A stretch of DNA of 60,730 bases from Marichromatium bheemlicum (GCF_012276755.1 NZ_JAAXKX010000020.1:1-60730), one strand, 5' to 3'; shown: positions 1-9,460, numbered from the stretch's first letter. The notes: generated from the letters alone by a model not told the origin. Made by a program: numbers and translations.

Positions 1-85
1 GGGGGGGGGGGGGGGGGCCCCCCCCCCCCGGCCCCCCCCCCCCCCCCCCCCCCCCCCCCGCCGGCCCCCCGGGCCCCCCCCCCCC
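1..85. other. Homopolymeric G/C run at the window edge, likely assembly artefact
   Basis: The first 85 bases are almost only runs of G then C, with a few C-to-G switches. This is unlike the complex GC-rich coding sequence that follows, and no codon structure is visible. It looks like a contig-end or low-complexity sequencing artefact. A glnK gene often precedes amtB, but nothing of it can be read here. Confidence 0.7.
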
Positions 86-108
86 AGTCCGATTCGGAGG
101 TCCCACCC

Positions 109-1362
109 GTGGAATCCACCACGCAGCTCGTCTATGCCCTGGACACCTTCTACTTCCTCGTCACCGGCGCCCTGGTGATGTGGATGGCCGCCGGCTTCGC
201 CATGCTCGAGGCGGGCCTGGTGCGCGCCAAGAACACCGCCGAGATCCTCACCAAGAACATCGCCCTGTTCGCCATCGCCAGCACCACCTACATGCTCATC
301 GGCTACGACCTCATGTACCCGGCGACTGGCAACGGCTTCGTCCCCGGTCTCGACTGGGGCTTCCTCTTCGGCGGTGACCACGACGCCGCGACCATCGCCG
401 CCGACGGGCTCAACCACGCCCGCATGTCCGACTTCTTCTTCCAGGTGGTGTTCGTCGCCACTGCCATGTCGATCGTCTCCGGGGCGGTGGCCGAGCGCAT
501 GAAGCTGTGGTCCTTCCTGCTCTTTGCCACCGTCATGACCGCCGTGATCTATCCCATCCAGGGCTATTGGAAGTGGGGCGGCGGCTGGCTCGATGCGATC
601 GGCTTCAACGACTTCGCCGGCTCCGGGCTGGTGCACCTGTGCGGTGCCGCAGCGGCGCTCGCCGGGGTGCTGCTGCTCGGCGCGCGCCGCGGCAAGTACG
701 GCAAGGACGGCTCGATCAACGCCATCCCCGGCGCCAACCTGCCGCTGGCCACCCTCGGCACCTTCGTGCTCTGGCTCGGCTGGTTCGGCTTCAACGGTGG
801 CTCCCAGCTCGCCCTCACTGGCTTCGACAACACCAACGCGGTGGCGGCGATCTTCGTCAACACCAACATGGCCGCCGCCGGCGGCACCCTGGCCGGACTG
901 ATCACCGCCCGCCTGCTGTTCGGCAAGGCCGATCTGACCATGGCACTCAACGGCGCACTGGCCGGACTGGTGGCGATCACCGCCGAACCGCTCACCCCCT
1001 CGCCGCTGTTCGCCACCCTGATCGGGGCTGGCGGCGGGGTACTGGTGGTGTTTGCCATCGTCACCCTCGACCGGTTGCGTATCGACGACCCGGTCGGAGC
1101 CATCTCGGTGCACGGCGTGGTCGGCATGTGGGGGCTGATGGCCGTCCCTCTCACCAACCCCGCCGCCAGCTTCGCCGCCCAGGCGATCGGGCTCGGCACC
1201 ATCCTCGGCTGGGTGTTCAGCACCTCGTTGCTGGTGTGGCTGCTGATCCGACTGGTGATGGGGCTGCGTGTCAGCGAGGAGGAGGAGTACGCCGGCGTCG
1301 ACCTCGGCGAGTGCGGGCTTGAGGCCTATCCCGAGTTCACCGCCACGCGTCGCGCCGGCTGA
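109..1362 (+). CDS. amt: Ammonium transporter (Amt/MEP/Rh family)
   Basis: Inner-membrane channel that takes up ammonium for nitrogen assimilation. The 417-residue protein is hydrophobic throughout, with about 11 predicted membrane helices. It contains the family motifs GFAMLEAGLVRAKN near residue 28, a GxxHLCGA stretch near residue 175, the conserved SVHGVVGMWG histidine helix near residue 330, and an acidic C-terminal tail. I chose the GTG start because GGAGG lies 8 bases upstream at 96-100. It has no N-terminal signal peptide of the E. coli AmtB kind. It is monocistronic as far as visible, with a terminator just downstream. A PII partner (glnK) would be expected upstream, where the sequence is unreadable. 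Confidence 0.93.
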   Translation: MESTTQLVYALDTFYFLVTGALVMWMAAGFAMLEAGLVRAKNTAEILTKNIALFAIASTTYMLIGYDLMYPATGNGFVPGLDWGFLFGGDHDAATIAADGLNHARMSDFFFQVVFVATAMSIVSGAVAERMKLWSFLLFATVMTAVIYPIQGYWKWGGGWLDAIGFNDFAGSGLVHLCGAAAALAGVLLLGARRGKYGKDGSINAIPGANLPLATLGTFVLWLGWFGFNGGSQLALTGFDNTNAVAAIFVNTNMAAAGGTLAGLITARLLFGKADLTMALNGALAGLVAITAEPLTPSPLFATLIGAGGGVLVVFAIVTLDRLRIDDPVGAISVHGVVGMWGLMAVPLTNPAASFAAQAIGLGTILGWVFSTSLLVWLLIRLVMGLRVSEEEEYAGVDLGECGLEAYPEFTATRRAG

Positions 1363-1407
1363 TCGCCCTCGCCTCTCCCCGCTCACAGCGCTGTTGTTGA
1401 GCCACTC

Positions 1408-1434
1408 AGGGTCCCTCACCGGGGCCCTCTTTTT
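1408..1434 (+). terminator. Rho-independent terminator after amt
   Basis: An 8-bp stem (AGGGTCCC pairing with GGGGCCCT, one G-T wobble), a 5-base loop, then CTTTTT. It lies 46 bases after the amt stop and just before the end of the convergent methyltransferase gene. Confidence 0.75.
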
Positions 1435-1441
1435 GTCTGTA

Positions 1442-2260
1442 TCACCTCCCCGCGAAACGCACCCGGGTGATCCCCGGCAGCAGCCTCCACACCAGCGGCA
1501 GTCGCGCCACCAGCCACGACAGCGGGCGCGCCGCCCCGCGCGGGGCGACGAAGTCGAGCGCACGGACCTCGACGAGGTCCGGCACCCAACCACACAGCGT
1601 CGGCGCAATGCGGTGACGGGCGATCCCCCAGGGCATCTCCGGGGTGCGGTAGTGCGGCGTCTTCCACCAGCCGCGCAGGGTGCGCCGCGACAGCCACCCG
1701 GGGATGTGGTCGAAGGCGAACCAGGCACCGGGCAGACGCGCGGCCATCTCGCGCAACAGCCCGGCCACCGCCTCGGGGTCGAAGTACATCAGCAGGCCCT
1801 GGGCGGTGACATAGACGGATCGACCGGGCGGCACCCGGTCGAACCAGCGGGTGTCGAGCGCGCTCATCGCCAGGTGCAGATGACGCGCGTCCGCGGTGAT
1901 GAAGCGCTCGCGGATGGCGATCGCCTCGGGCAGATCGACGCTCAGCCACAGCGAGCGCTCCGAGTCGAGACGGAAGCGCTGGGTCTCGAGCCCCTCGCCG
2001 AGATTGACGATGACCCCGTCGGGATGGGCGTCGAGGAAGGCGCGCAGTTCGGCATCGAAGATCGCCGAGCGCACGCCGTGGGAGTAGTCGGCGGGTCCGA
2101 AGGCGCGCTCGTAGTCGTAGTCGAGCGTGCGATGGATCCGCAGCGCCAGGGGATCGCGGATCACCCCGTCGGGGCGCGCGGCCTCGCTGGCGCGGTTGTG
2201 CAGCGTCCACAGCATGGTCTCGGGGACGCCGGTGAGGTTGGGGACATGTGAGGTCGTCAT
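1442..2260 (-). CDS. LCMT/TcmP-type SAM-dependent O-methyltransferase
   Basis: The 272-residue protein resembles the leucine carboxyl methyltransferase / TcmP family, which methylates small molecules or carboxyl groups with S-adenosylmethionine. It shows the family's N-terminal TMLWTLHNRA helix, a VNLGEGLETQRFRL segment that forms the SAM pocket, an acidic SVDLPE strand end and YVTAQGLLMYF. The ATG at 2260 is preferred over an upstream ATG at 2350 because the family homology begins there; no good ribosome site is visible. It is the last gene of a leftward cluster with a TonB receptor and two ABC half-transporters, so it may modify a metallophore or another ligand handled by that cluster. The substrate is unknown. 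Confidence 0.75.
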   Translation of the reverse strand: MTTSHVPNLTGVPETMLWTLHNRASEAARPDGVIRDPLALRIHRTLDYDYERAFGPADYSHGVRSAIFDAELRAFLDAHPDGVIVNLGEGLETQRFRLDSERSLWLSVDLPEAIAIRERFITADARHLHLAMSALDTRWFDRVPPGRSVYVTAQGLLMYFDPEAVAGLLREMAARLPGAWFAFDHIPGWLSRRTLRGWWKTPHYRTPEMPWGIARHRIAPTLCGWVPDLVEVRALDFVAPRGAARPLSWLVARLPLVWRLLPGITRVRFAGR

Positions 2261-2378
2261 CGTGGGGGACTCGGTGGGGCGGCGGCAGGATGCGGATCCC
2301 GCCGCCGGGAACGGACGAATGGAGACGGGCGCGCGCCACCAGCGGCGCACGCCCGCGAGGCGACAGCGGCGCGCCGGA

Positions 2379-4190
2379 TCAGGCCGACAGCGCCTCCTTG
2401 AGGTGCCAGTCCTTGGTCGCCTGCTGGGCGTCCCACATCGCGCGATAGCGCCCGGCAGCGGCGAGCAGCTGCTGATGGCGTCCCTGCTCGACCAGCCGCC
2501 CCTCGTCGATCACCAGGATGCGGTCGGCGCCGGCGATGGTGGAGAGCCGGTGGGCGATCACGATCACCGTCTTGTCGCGCACTAGGGCATCGATGGCGCG
2601 CTGCACCGCCACCTCGCTCTCGGTGTCGAGCGCGGCGGTGGGCTCGTCGAGGATCACGATCGGCGCATCCTTGAGCAGCGCGCGGGCGATCGAGATGCGC
2701 TGGCGCTCGCCACCGGAGAGCCGCCCGCCGATCTCACCGAGCCGGGTGTCCCAGCCCTGCGGCAGCCGTTCGATGAACGACAGGCACTGGGCGGCGCGCG
2801 CCGCGGCCTCGACCTCGGCGTCGCTGGCCGTGGGGCGGGCCATGCGGATGTTGGCGCGCACCGTGTCGTCGAACAGATAGACCTCCTGGAACACCGCCGA
2901 GATCAGTCCGTTGAGGGTCTTCGGCGGGATCGCGCGCACGTCCACCCCGCCGATGGCGATGCGCCCGGCCTGGACGTCGGCATGACGCATCAACAGCCGG
3001 GTGAGCGTGGTCTTGCCCGAGCCGGAGGGGCCGACCAGGGCGGTGAGACTGCACGGTGCCAGCTCGGCGTCGATGCCATCGATCACCGGCGCATCGCTCT
3101 GGGCATAGCGGAAAGAGACCTCCTCGAAGCGGATGTCGTAGCGATCGGGGGTGCGTTGCGGCTCCTGCTGCGCCAGCGGCGCGATTGCCAGCAGCGCCTC
3201 GATGCGCGCGAGCGCCGCCTCGATGATGCCGAGCACCGTAGTGAAGTTGATGAAGTTGGCCAGCGGCTCGGCGAAGCGCACCACCATCACCATCACCGCC
3301 GCCAGCACCGCCAGGTCGAGCGATCCCAGCACCACCCAGGTGGTACCGGCGGCGACCACCAGGAGCAGCCCCAGCTCGACCACGCTGGCGATCAGAATCG
3401 CGGGCTTGGCACCAGCGCGCTCGGCCTGCTCCTGGACCGCGCGCAGCCGCGCGAAACCCTGCTGCAGCCGCTCGGCCTTCTCGCCCTCGCAGCAGGCCGC
3501 GCGCAGTACCGGCAGCCCCTGGGTGTATTCGAGGATGTCGGCATAGGTGCGGCTGTGGGCGGCGGCGACACGACGCTTGTCGCGATCCTGCAACGGCCGG
3601 CGCCAGCGATAGAGCGGCACGATCGCCGGGAACACCAACAGCAGGATCAGCCCCACCCGCCAGTCCAGCCACAGGGTGACCAGCGCCGCCACCAGGGGGG
3701 CGACCACCGCCGCGGCGATCATGTTGAACACCGTCAGCGCATAGTTGAGGTTCTCGTCGACGTTGCCGAGCAGCATCGCGCTGAGCTCACCGGTGCGCTT
3801 GTCCTGCAACCGCTCGAGCGGCATCCGCCGCAGCTGCTCGCCGAGCCGCACCCGCAGTGCGTGGGTCGCCCGGCACATCCGACCGTCGAAGTCGAAGCCC
3901 AGGGCACGCCAACGCGCCACGGTGGTGAGCGCCGCCAACAGGGTCATCGCCGCCAGCCAGGCGAACACCGCCGACCACTGCGGCACCGGGCGCAGCAAGG
4001 CGACGAATAACGGCAGGATGCAGGCCAGCGCCAACCCCTGCAGCGCCGCGGCGACCACCAGCCCGAGCAGGCTCGCGCGCAGCCCGCGGGCGTGCGCGCC
4101 GGCGGTGGTGAGCAACCGTCGATAGGTCTCGCGCCAGGGCACCAGGGTGAGGCGCTCGGTCTGGTCCGGGTTCAGGGTCTCGGCGTTCAT
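2379..4190 (-). CDS. ABC transporter half-subunit, permease fused to ATPase (YbtQ/IrtB-like, second partner)
   Basis: A 603-residue half-transporter with an N-terminal six-helix membrane domain (about 30-310) and a C-terminal ATPase. The ATPase has Walker A LVGPSGSGKTT, signature LSGGERQRIS, Walker B IVILDEPTAALD and an AHRLST switch. It almost certainly forms a heterodimer with the half-transporter encoded just upstream: its ATG overlaps that gene's stop as ATGA, implying translational coupling. Paired half-transporters beside a TonB receptor are typical of YbtPQ/IrtAB siderophore importers, despite their exporter fold. An exporter role cannot be excluded from sequence alone. Confidence 0.88.
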   Translation of the reverse strand: MNAETLNPDQTERLTLVPWRETYRRLLTTAGAHARGLRASLLGLVVAAALQGLALACILPLFVALLRPVPQWSAVFAWLAAMTLLAALTTVARWRALGFDFDGRMCRATHALRVRLGEQLRRMPLERLQDKRTGELSAMLLGNVDENLNYALTVFNMIAAAVVAPLVAALVTLWLDWRVGLILLLVFPAIVPLYRWRRPLQDRDKRRVAAAHSRTYADILEYTQGLPVLRAACCEGEKAERLQQGFARLRAVQEQAERAGAKPAILIASVVELGLLLVVAAGTTWVVLGSLDLAVLAAVMVMVVRFAEPLANFINFTTVLGIIEAALARIEALLAIAPLAQQEPQRTPDRYDIRFEEVSFRYAQSDAPVIDGIDAELAPCSLTALVGPSGSGKTTLTRLLMRHADVQAGRIAIGGVDVRAIPPKTLNGLISAVFQEVYLFDDTVRANIRMARPTASDAEVEAAARAAQCLSFIERLPQGWDTRLGEIGGRLSGGERQRISIARALLKDAPIVILDEPTAALDTESEVAVQRAIDALVRDKTVIVIAHRLSTIAGADRILVIDEGRLVEQGRHQQLLAAAGRYRAMWDAQQATKDWHLKEALSA

Positions 4191-6013
4191 GCGGGGGTCT
4201 CCTCGCTGGCGGTGGGGGCCTGCTCCTCGACGGCGTGCGCGCCCAGCGCCCACTGCTGGGCCTGGGTGTAGCTGCGCCACAGCCGGGCATAGCGACCGTC
4301 GTGCTCGAGCAGCGCCTGGTGACGGCCGCGCTCGACCAGCCGACCGCGGTCGAGCACCAGGATCTGGTCGGCGTCGCGGATGGTGGAGAGACGATGGGCG
4401 ACCAGGATCACCGTCTTGCCGCGCATCAGCTGCGAGAGCGCGCGCACCAGCGCCGCCTCGTTCTCCGGGTCGGCGAAGGCGGTGGCCTCGTCGAGCACCA
4501 GGATCGGCCGGTCCTGGAGGATGGCGCGGGCGATGGTGATGCGCTGGCGCTGCCCGCCGGAGAGGAAGATGCCGCGCTCGCCGACCTGGGTGTCGTAGCC
4601 CTGCGGCAGCGCCATGATGAAGTCATGGGCCTGGGCGGCGCGGGCGGCGGCGATCACCGCCGCCATGTCCGTCCCGGGCATGCCGAGGCGGATGTTGTCG
4701 GCGATCGAGGTGGCGAACAGGAAGGTGTCCTGGAAGACGAAGGCGACCTGCTGCATCAGCGTCTCGGGACGCATCTCGCGGACATCGACCCCGCCGACCA
4801 GGATGCGCCCGGCGGTGACATCCCAGAAGCGCGGGATCAGTCGCGCCACCGTGGTCTTGCCCGCGCCCGAGGGTCCGACCAGGGCGGTGACGGTGCCGGG
4901 CTCGACGCGGAAGTCGAGTCCGGCGAGCGCCGCCGACTCGCTGCCCTCGTAGCGGAACTCGACCTCCTCGAAGACCACGCTGGTGTCGCCCGGGAGTGGC
5001 TCCTTGCCGCGCTGCGCCACCGCCAGCGCCGGCAGCCGCTCGATCTGCTCGATGCGGCCGATGCTGAGCTTGGCCTTGTCGATCAGGTGCAGCAGCGACA
5101 TCAGCGGCATCAGCGCCTCGGCCATGCCGGTGCCGACCAGCAGCACCGCCAGCCAGGTGGAGAAGGCGAGCGCGTCCTGCCAGATCAGCAGGGCGCCGCA
5201 CCACAGCAGCACCACCAGGGTCGGCAAGGGGTTGAGCACCGCCAGCCCGAGCCGCGCCGACAGCCCGGCCTCGCGATACCAGCGGGTGACGATCTCCAGA
5301 TACTGCTCCAGCGCGCGATGGTAGCGCCCGAAGGTGGCATGACCGCTGTCGAAGGTCCGCACCACCGGCATCGCCTGGACGAACTCGACCACCGCCGCGC
5401 CAACCTGCTCGCGCGCCAGGTGATAGCGCCGACTGATCTCGGCGCGGTCGCGCATCGCCAGGTTCATCGCCACGAAACCGAGCGCCAGCACCGCGAGCGC
5501 GCCGAGCGCCAGACGCCAGTCGAGCCACAGCAGCGCCACCAGGGTGAGCAGCGGTGCGACATAGGCGCGGGCATAGAGCGGTGTGCTGTCGGCGACGAAC
5601 ACGTGCAGCTCCTTGACGTCGTCCTGCATCACCTTGGCCAGGGCGCCGGCGCCGAGGCGCTGGGCTTCGCCGAGCGAGATCCGCGCCAGGTGCTGACTGA
5701 GCCGGGTACGCAGCACCTGCTCGAGGCGGAAGGCCGCCGCGTGCGACTGCAGAAAGGACTGCACCCTGAGCACATAGGCGAGCGCGGTACAGCCGGCGGC
5801 GCCGAGCAGCGCCACCCAGGGCATGGTTCCGGGGTCCTGGATCAGACCGTGCACCAGCCAGGCGAGCAGCCCGAGAGCGACCAGGGTAGAGAGGGTAGAG
5901 ATGGCCGACAGCGCCATGGCGACGCCGATCTGGCCACGGACCGGACGCATCACCGCCCATGGGCTGGTGCCGGTGGGCGCGGCGCGCGCGGGCTGGTCCG
6001 GGTCGGTGTTCAT
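4187..6013 (-). CDS. ABC transporter half-subunit, permease fused to ATPase (YbtP/IrtA-like, first partner)
   Basis: A 608-residue half-transporter with a membrane domain followed by an ATPase carrying Walker A LVGPSGAGKTT, signature LSGGQRQRIT, Walker B ILVLDEATAFAD and AHRLST. The Walker B end reads AFAD where the second partner has the usual ALD. The ATG at 6013 follows GGAGGT; an upstream ATG at 6058 has no such site. It lies 69 bases after the TonB receptor stop and overlaps the next half-transporter by four bases, so the two should be made in equal amounts. The probable role is siderophore or metal-chelate transport across the inner membrane, inferred from the neighbours and the Fur-box-like site upstream of the receptor. 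Confidence 0.88.
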   Translation of the reverse strand: MNTDPDQPARAAPTGTSPWAVMRPVRGQIGVAMALSAISTLSTLVALGLLAWLVHGLIQDPGTMPWVALLGAAGCTALAYVLRVQSFLQSHAAAFRLEQVLRTRLSQHLARISLGEAQRLGAGALAKVMQDDVKELHVFVADSTPLYARAYVAPLLTLVALLWLDWRLALGALAVLALGFVAMNLAMRDRAEISRRYHLAREQVGAAVVEFVQAMPVVRTFDSGHATFGRYHRALEQYLEIVTRWYREAGLSARLGLAVLNPLPTLVVLLWCGALLIWQDALAFSTWLAVLLVGTGMAEALMPLMSLLHLIDKAKLSIGRIEQIERLPALAVAQRGKEPLPGDTSVVFEEVEFRYEGSESAALAGLDFRVEPGTVTALVGPSGAGKTTVARLIPRFWDVTAGRILVGGVDVREMRPETLMQQVAFVFQDTFLFATSIADNIRLGMPGTDMAAVIAAARAAQAHDFIMALPQGYDTQVGERGIFLSGGQRQRITIARAILQDRPILVLDEATAFADPENEAALVRALSQLMRGKTVILVAHRLSTIRDADQILVLDRGRLVERGRHQALLEHDGRYARLWRSYTQAQQWALGAHAVEEQAPTASEETPA

Positions 6014-6082
6014 CGATGACCTCCGCAGATAGATGACTGGACTGGCCGTCCGCGACACGCGTCGCCGGGGACGGCCCTGGGT

Positions 6083-8173
6083 TCAGAACAGGTGACTCAC
6101 CCCGAGCCCGAGGACGCGTCCCTGCGCCGGCAGACCGACGGAGAGATCGGGCGGGAACCAGTAGGCGTAGTGCTCGTAGTCGGCATCGAGCAGGTTGTCG
6201 CCCCAGACATAGAACTCGGTGCCGCCGAACATCAGCCCGAGCCGCAGATCGAGCTTGTGATAGGCATCGAGATCGATGCGGTTCTGGGGGTCGGCCGGGC
6301 GCTCGCCGACATAGCGATGGGTGAGCCGGGCATTGAGCAACGGCGCCGCGCCACCGGGGAAGGACTCGAGCGCGTACTGCCAGGACAGCGACACCAGCCC
6401 GCTCCAGCGCGCCACGTCGGGCACCCGGTTTCCGGCGGCGACCCGTCCGCCCTGGACCCCGACGACATCCTCGGTGATGGTCGCGTCGGTATAGCTCACT
6501 CCCGCCGTCAGGCTCAGCCCGGCGCCGATGCGCCAGTTGCCCTCGAGCTCGGCGCCCTGGCTCTCGGTGTCGGCGTTGACCGCCTGGGTGGCCATGGTCA
6601 GGTAGTCGAAACCGAGCAGATGGTCATCCGCGACACGGTTGTAGAAGAGCGCGCCGCTGAGATCGAAGCGCCCGTCGAGCGCATGGTGCTTGAAGCCGAT
6701 TTCGAGGCTGTCGACGGTGGCCGCGCGATAGGGCTCGCTGTCGGCGATCTGGGTGGCGAAGTCGTTGAAGCCGCCCGACTTGTAGCCGCGCGCGGCGACG
6801 GCATAGAGGTTGGTCGACTCGCTGAGCGTGTGCGAGAGCGCCAGGCGACCGGTGTCGTAGCTGTCACTGAGACGCCGCCGCTCGCTGACCGTCGAGGTCG
6901 GACGCTGATAGGTGGCGCCGTAGCGCTTCTCCTCCCAGGTGTGACGCCAGCCGGCGGTGAGCTTCCAGGCATCGGCGAGCGGATAGGTCAGCTCACCGTA
7001 GATCGCCTCGCCATGGGTGTCGAAGCGACGCGCGTAGTGCGTCTGCTCCAGGGCGCTCGCCGAGTCCCAGGTCCGCCGCGAGCGCGACAGATTGAGTCCG
7101 GCCACCCAGAACACCTCGGCACCGGGCAGCGAGGACAGTCGCAGGTCCTGGTTGAACACCCGCTCGTCGCCGTCATCCGTGGCGACGTACTCGATCGGCA
7201 TGCCGAAGAGCCTCTCGCTGACCCGGGTGCCGTAGGCCTTGGCGACCTCGATATCGGCGCTGGTCAGCGAGCTGATCGCGGTGAGCTGGCCCCAGCCGAG
7301 GCGCTGACCGAACTCCAGCGAGTGACGCCCGACCACCTTGCGGTTGTCGTCGACCGCGTCGGGCGAGAGGTCGACCACCGGCGGATCGCCATAGGGTCTG
7401 AGCAGGATGCTGGTGACATAGCCGTCCTGCTGCTGGCGCTCGGAGATCAGCAGCAGCGAGGTCGCCGCGCTCGGCTCCCAGAGCAGGCTCGCGCGCGCGG
7501 CGAGACCACGCCGATAGGTCAGCGGATCGCCGGTGCGCTGGTTCTCGATCCAGTTGTCGGCGCCCTCGTGACGGAGCGCCACCCGCGCCATCCACTGCTC
7601 GGAGAGCGCGCCGCTGAAGGCCGCCTCCTGGAGCTGCTGGCCGTCCTCGCCACCCTCGATGCGCACATAGCCCTCGGCCTCTTGGGTCGGGCGACGGCTG
7701 CGGACGTTGAGCGCGCCGGCCTCGCTGTTGCGACCGAACAGGGTGCCCTGCGGCCCCTTGAGCACCTCGATGCGCTCGACGTCCAGGGTCGCCATCGCGG
7801 CATGGCGGCTCGACATCGGCACGCCGTCGAGATTGACCACCACCGAGGTGTCCTCGGCGCTGACCTGGTAGAGCGAGCCGACACCGCGGATACGGATGTT
7901 GGCGTCGTTCGCCCCGCCCCAGGAGTTGACGTCGACCCCGGGGGTCTGGCGCAGTACCTCCTCGAGATCGAGCAGACGCTGCTCCTCGAGCGTGCCGGCG
8001 TCGATCACGTCGACGCTGAAGGGGATCTCGGCGAGCGACTCCTCGCTCAGGCGCGAGGTCACCGTCAGGGTGTCGAGCTGCACCGCATCACTGCCGTCGG
8101 CCAGCCCCTGCAGGGGCAGCGAGACACCGAGGATCGCGCCCGCGATCCGACGGCGCCGGTTCGAGTACCGCAT
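6083..8173 (-). CDS. TonB-dependent outer-membrane receptor
   Basis: A 696-residue outer-membrane receptor that imports a ligand (probably a ferric siderophore) using TonB energy. It starts with a basic and hydrophobic signal peptide, then a TonB box near LDTLTVTS. The plug domain contains LRQTPGVDVN, IRIRGVGS, VVVNLDGVPM and VLKGPQGTLFGRNSEAGALNV, and a long beta-barrel ends in SHLF, the usual terminal aromatic. The ATG at 8173 is preferred over 8182 because GGAG lies 9 bases before it. A strong Fur-box match lies about 250 bases upstream, so iron repression is likely. The barrel resembles the broad iron-complex receptor group, and the ligand cannot be told from sequence. Confidence 0.92.
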   Translation of the reverse strand: MRYSNRRRRIAGAILGVSLPLQGLADGSDAVQLDTLTVTSRLSEESLAEIPFSVDVIDAGTLEEQRLLDLEEVLRQTPGVDVNSWGGANDANIRIRGVGSLYQVSAEDTSVVVNLDGVPMSSRHAAMATLDVERIEVLKGPQGTLFGRNSEAGALNVRSRRPTQEAEGYVRIEGGEDGQQLQEAAFSGALSEQWMARVALRHEGADNWIENQRTGDPLTYRRGLAARASLLWEPSAATSLLLISERQQQDGYVTSILLRPYGDPPVVDLSPDAVDDNRKVVGRHSLEFGQRLGWGQLTAISSLTSADIEVAKAYGTRVSERLFGMPIEYVATDDGDERVFNQDLRLSSLPGAEVFWVAGLNLSRSRRTWDSASALEQTHYARRFDTHGEAIYGELTYPLADAWKLTAGWRHTWEEKRYGATYQRPTSTVSERRRLSDSYDTGRLALSHTLSESTNLYAVAARGYKSGGFNDFATQIADSEPYRAATVDSLEIGFKHHALDGRFDLSGALFYNRVADDHLLGFDYLTMATQAVNADTESQGAELEGNWRIGAGLSLTAGVSYTDATITEDVVGVQGGRVAAGNRVPDVARWSGLVSLSWQYALESFPGGAAPLLNARLTHRYVGERPADPQNRIDLDAYHKLDLRLGLMFGGTEFYVWGDNLLDADYEHYAYWFPPDLSVGLPAQGRVLGLGVSHLF

Positions 8174-8425
8174 ACGAGTCATCTCCGTTGGTCGCCGCGA
8201 GCAGCCGGCGGGTCGAGGACCCGGCGCATGACGACCTCGGGCGACCGGCGAGGGACATCGGCAGAGAGATTCAGGGGGTCATGAGCACACGGACCTTGCG
8301 GTCTAGATCCCATGGCGCGGAACCGAGACCCTCCGGATGGATGCGCATCCGGCGGACCTCGGCCCCTGTCCCGTGCCGATCCTGGCGAGGTGAGATGGAC
8401 GATCAGCGCCTTATTTCGCGTACAT

Positions 8426-8444
8426 GACAATTATTCTCATTAAC
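8426..8444 (-). promoter_or_regulatory. Fur box upstream of the TonB receptor
   Basis: On the minus strand this 19-mer matches the classical Fur consensus GATAATGATAATCATTATC at 15 of 19 positions, by my own alignment. It lies in the 426-base gap between speE and the receptor gene. The predicted effect is iron-dependent repression of the receptor/ABC/methyltransferase cluster. The long leader (about 250 bases) between box and start codon shows no recognisable gene. Confidence 0.75.
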
Positions 8445-8548
8445 GCGTGCACACGCTGCCCCGATCGGGAGCGCAGCCCCCGAATCGGGACGCGACATGG
8501 CACACCCCACAGGGCCCTGTATCGAGAGACGACGGACGAGACGGACGC

Positions 8549-8589
8549 GCGCCGGGCAACCGGCGCAAGGCCCGGGCGGACGCCCGGGC
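8549..8589 (-). terminator. Two tandem GC hairpins after speE
   Basis: Hairpin one is a 7-bp stem with a GCAA loop (8549-8566). Hairpin two is a 9-bp stem with a 2-base loop (8570-8589). Both lie just downstream of the speE stop on the minus strand. There is no T-run, so they may stabilise the mRNA end or pause polymerase rather than act as a classical intrinsic terminator. Confidence 0.45.
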
Positions 8590-8599
8590 GGCGGGAGGA

Positions 8600-9460
8600 T
8601 CAGTCGGTCGCGGCGAGGGCGCGACGCAGGAACTCGGGCTGGGCGAGTGCGCCCTGGTGGATCTCGGCGTTGTAGTAGCGGGTCTCGAAGGGCTTGGCGC
8701 GGGCGTCCTCGAGGCGGAAGCGATCGAGCGCGACGCCCTTGCCGGCCATGGTCGCGCTCCACCAGCCGGAGGGGTAGATCGGCTGCGGGAAGCACAGCGT
8801 CTGGGTGGTGTCGAAGCCGCCCTCGCGCAGCGCCCGGTGCATGTCGCGCAGCAACTGGGTGTGATAGAGCGGCGATTCGCTCTGCTGGATGAGGATACCG
8901 CCGGGGGCGAGCACGCGCTCGCAGTCGGCAAAGAAGTCGCGGGTGAACAGCCCCTCGGCCGGACCCACCGGATCGGTGCTGTCGACGATGATGAGATCGA
9001 GGCTCGCCGGCGCGGCCTCGCGGATCCAGCGCACCCCGTCCTCGAACAGCAGCTGCGCGCGCGGATCGGCGTTGGCCTCGGTGAGCTCAGGGAAGTAGCG
9101 CTCAGCGAGCCGGGTGACGCGCTCGTCGATGTCGATCTGCACCGCCGACTCGACGCCGTCGTGACGCAGCACCTCGCGCAGGGTGCCGCAGTCGCCGCCA
9201 CCGATGATGCACACCCGCCGCGGCGCGGCATGGGTGAACAGCGCCGGGTGCGACATCATCTCGTGATAGAGGAAGTTGTCCCGGGTCGAGAGCATGGTGC
9301 AGCCATCGATCACCATCAGATGGCCGAAGCCCTCGGTGTCGTAGATCTCGATGCGCTGATAGGGGGTCTGTTCCTCGTGCACCCGAGCGCGCATCTTCAG
9401 CGAGAAGGCGGAGCCGTCGGTGGTGACGACCTCGGAGAACCACTGATTGGGGTCGAGCAT
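8600..9460 (-). CDS. speE: Spermidine synthase (polyamine aminopropyltransferase)
   Basis: Transfers the aminopropyl group from decarboxylated SAM to putrescine, giving spermidine, in the cytoplasm. The 286-residue protein carries NQWFSEV at the N-terminus, YQRIEIYDTEGFGHLMVIDG, the nucleotide-binding GGGDCGT, an acidic QIDIDE and the catalytic IIVDSTDPVGPAEGLF. The ATG at 9460 follows GAGG by 7 bases; an ATG at 9466 is too close to that site. It lies 67 bases downstream of the ArsR-type regulator and may be read from the same transcript. No speD (SAM decarboxylase) is next to it. Confidence 0.93.
   Translation of the reverse strand: MLDPNQWFSEVVTTDGSAFSLKMRARVHEEQTPYQRIEIYDTEGFGHLMVIDGCTMLSTRDNFLYHEMMSHPALFTHAAPRRVCIIGGGDCGTLREVLRHDGVESAVQIDIDERVTRLAERYFPELTEANADPRAQLLFEDGVRWIREAAPASLDLIIVDSTDPVGPAEGLFTRDFFADCERVLAPGGILIQQSESPLYHTQLLRDMHRALREGGFDTTQTLCFPQPIYPSGWWSATMAGKGVALDRFRLEDARAKPFETRYYNAEIHQGALAQPEFLRRALAATD

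Noticed and set aside
4235-6019. Long plus-strand open frame (594 codons) opposite the first ABC half-transporter
   Set aside because: It is the antisense shadow of a gene with intact ABC motifs. High GC keeps reverse frames open, and its translation is rich in His/Gln/Arg without any family pattern.
6092-8284. 730-codon plus-strand frame opposite the TonB receptor
   Set aside because: Antisense shadow of the receptor, with no recognisable domain.
8183-8425. Riboswitch or small gene in the long leader of the TonB receptor
   Set aside because: No conserved riboswitch pattern or convincing ribosome site and frame was found; only the Fur box is supported.
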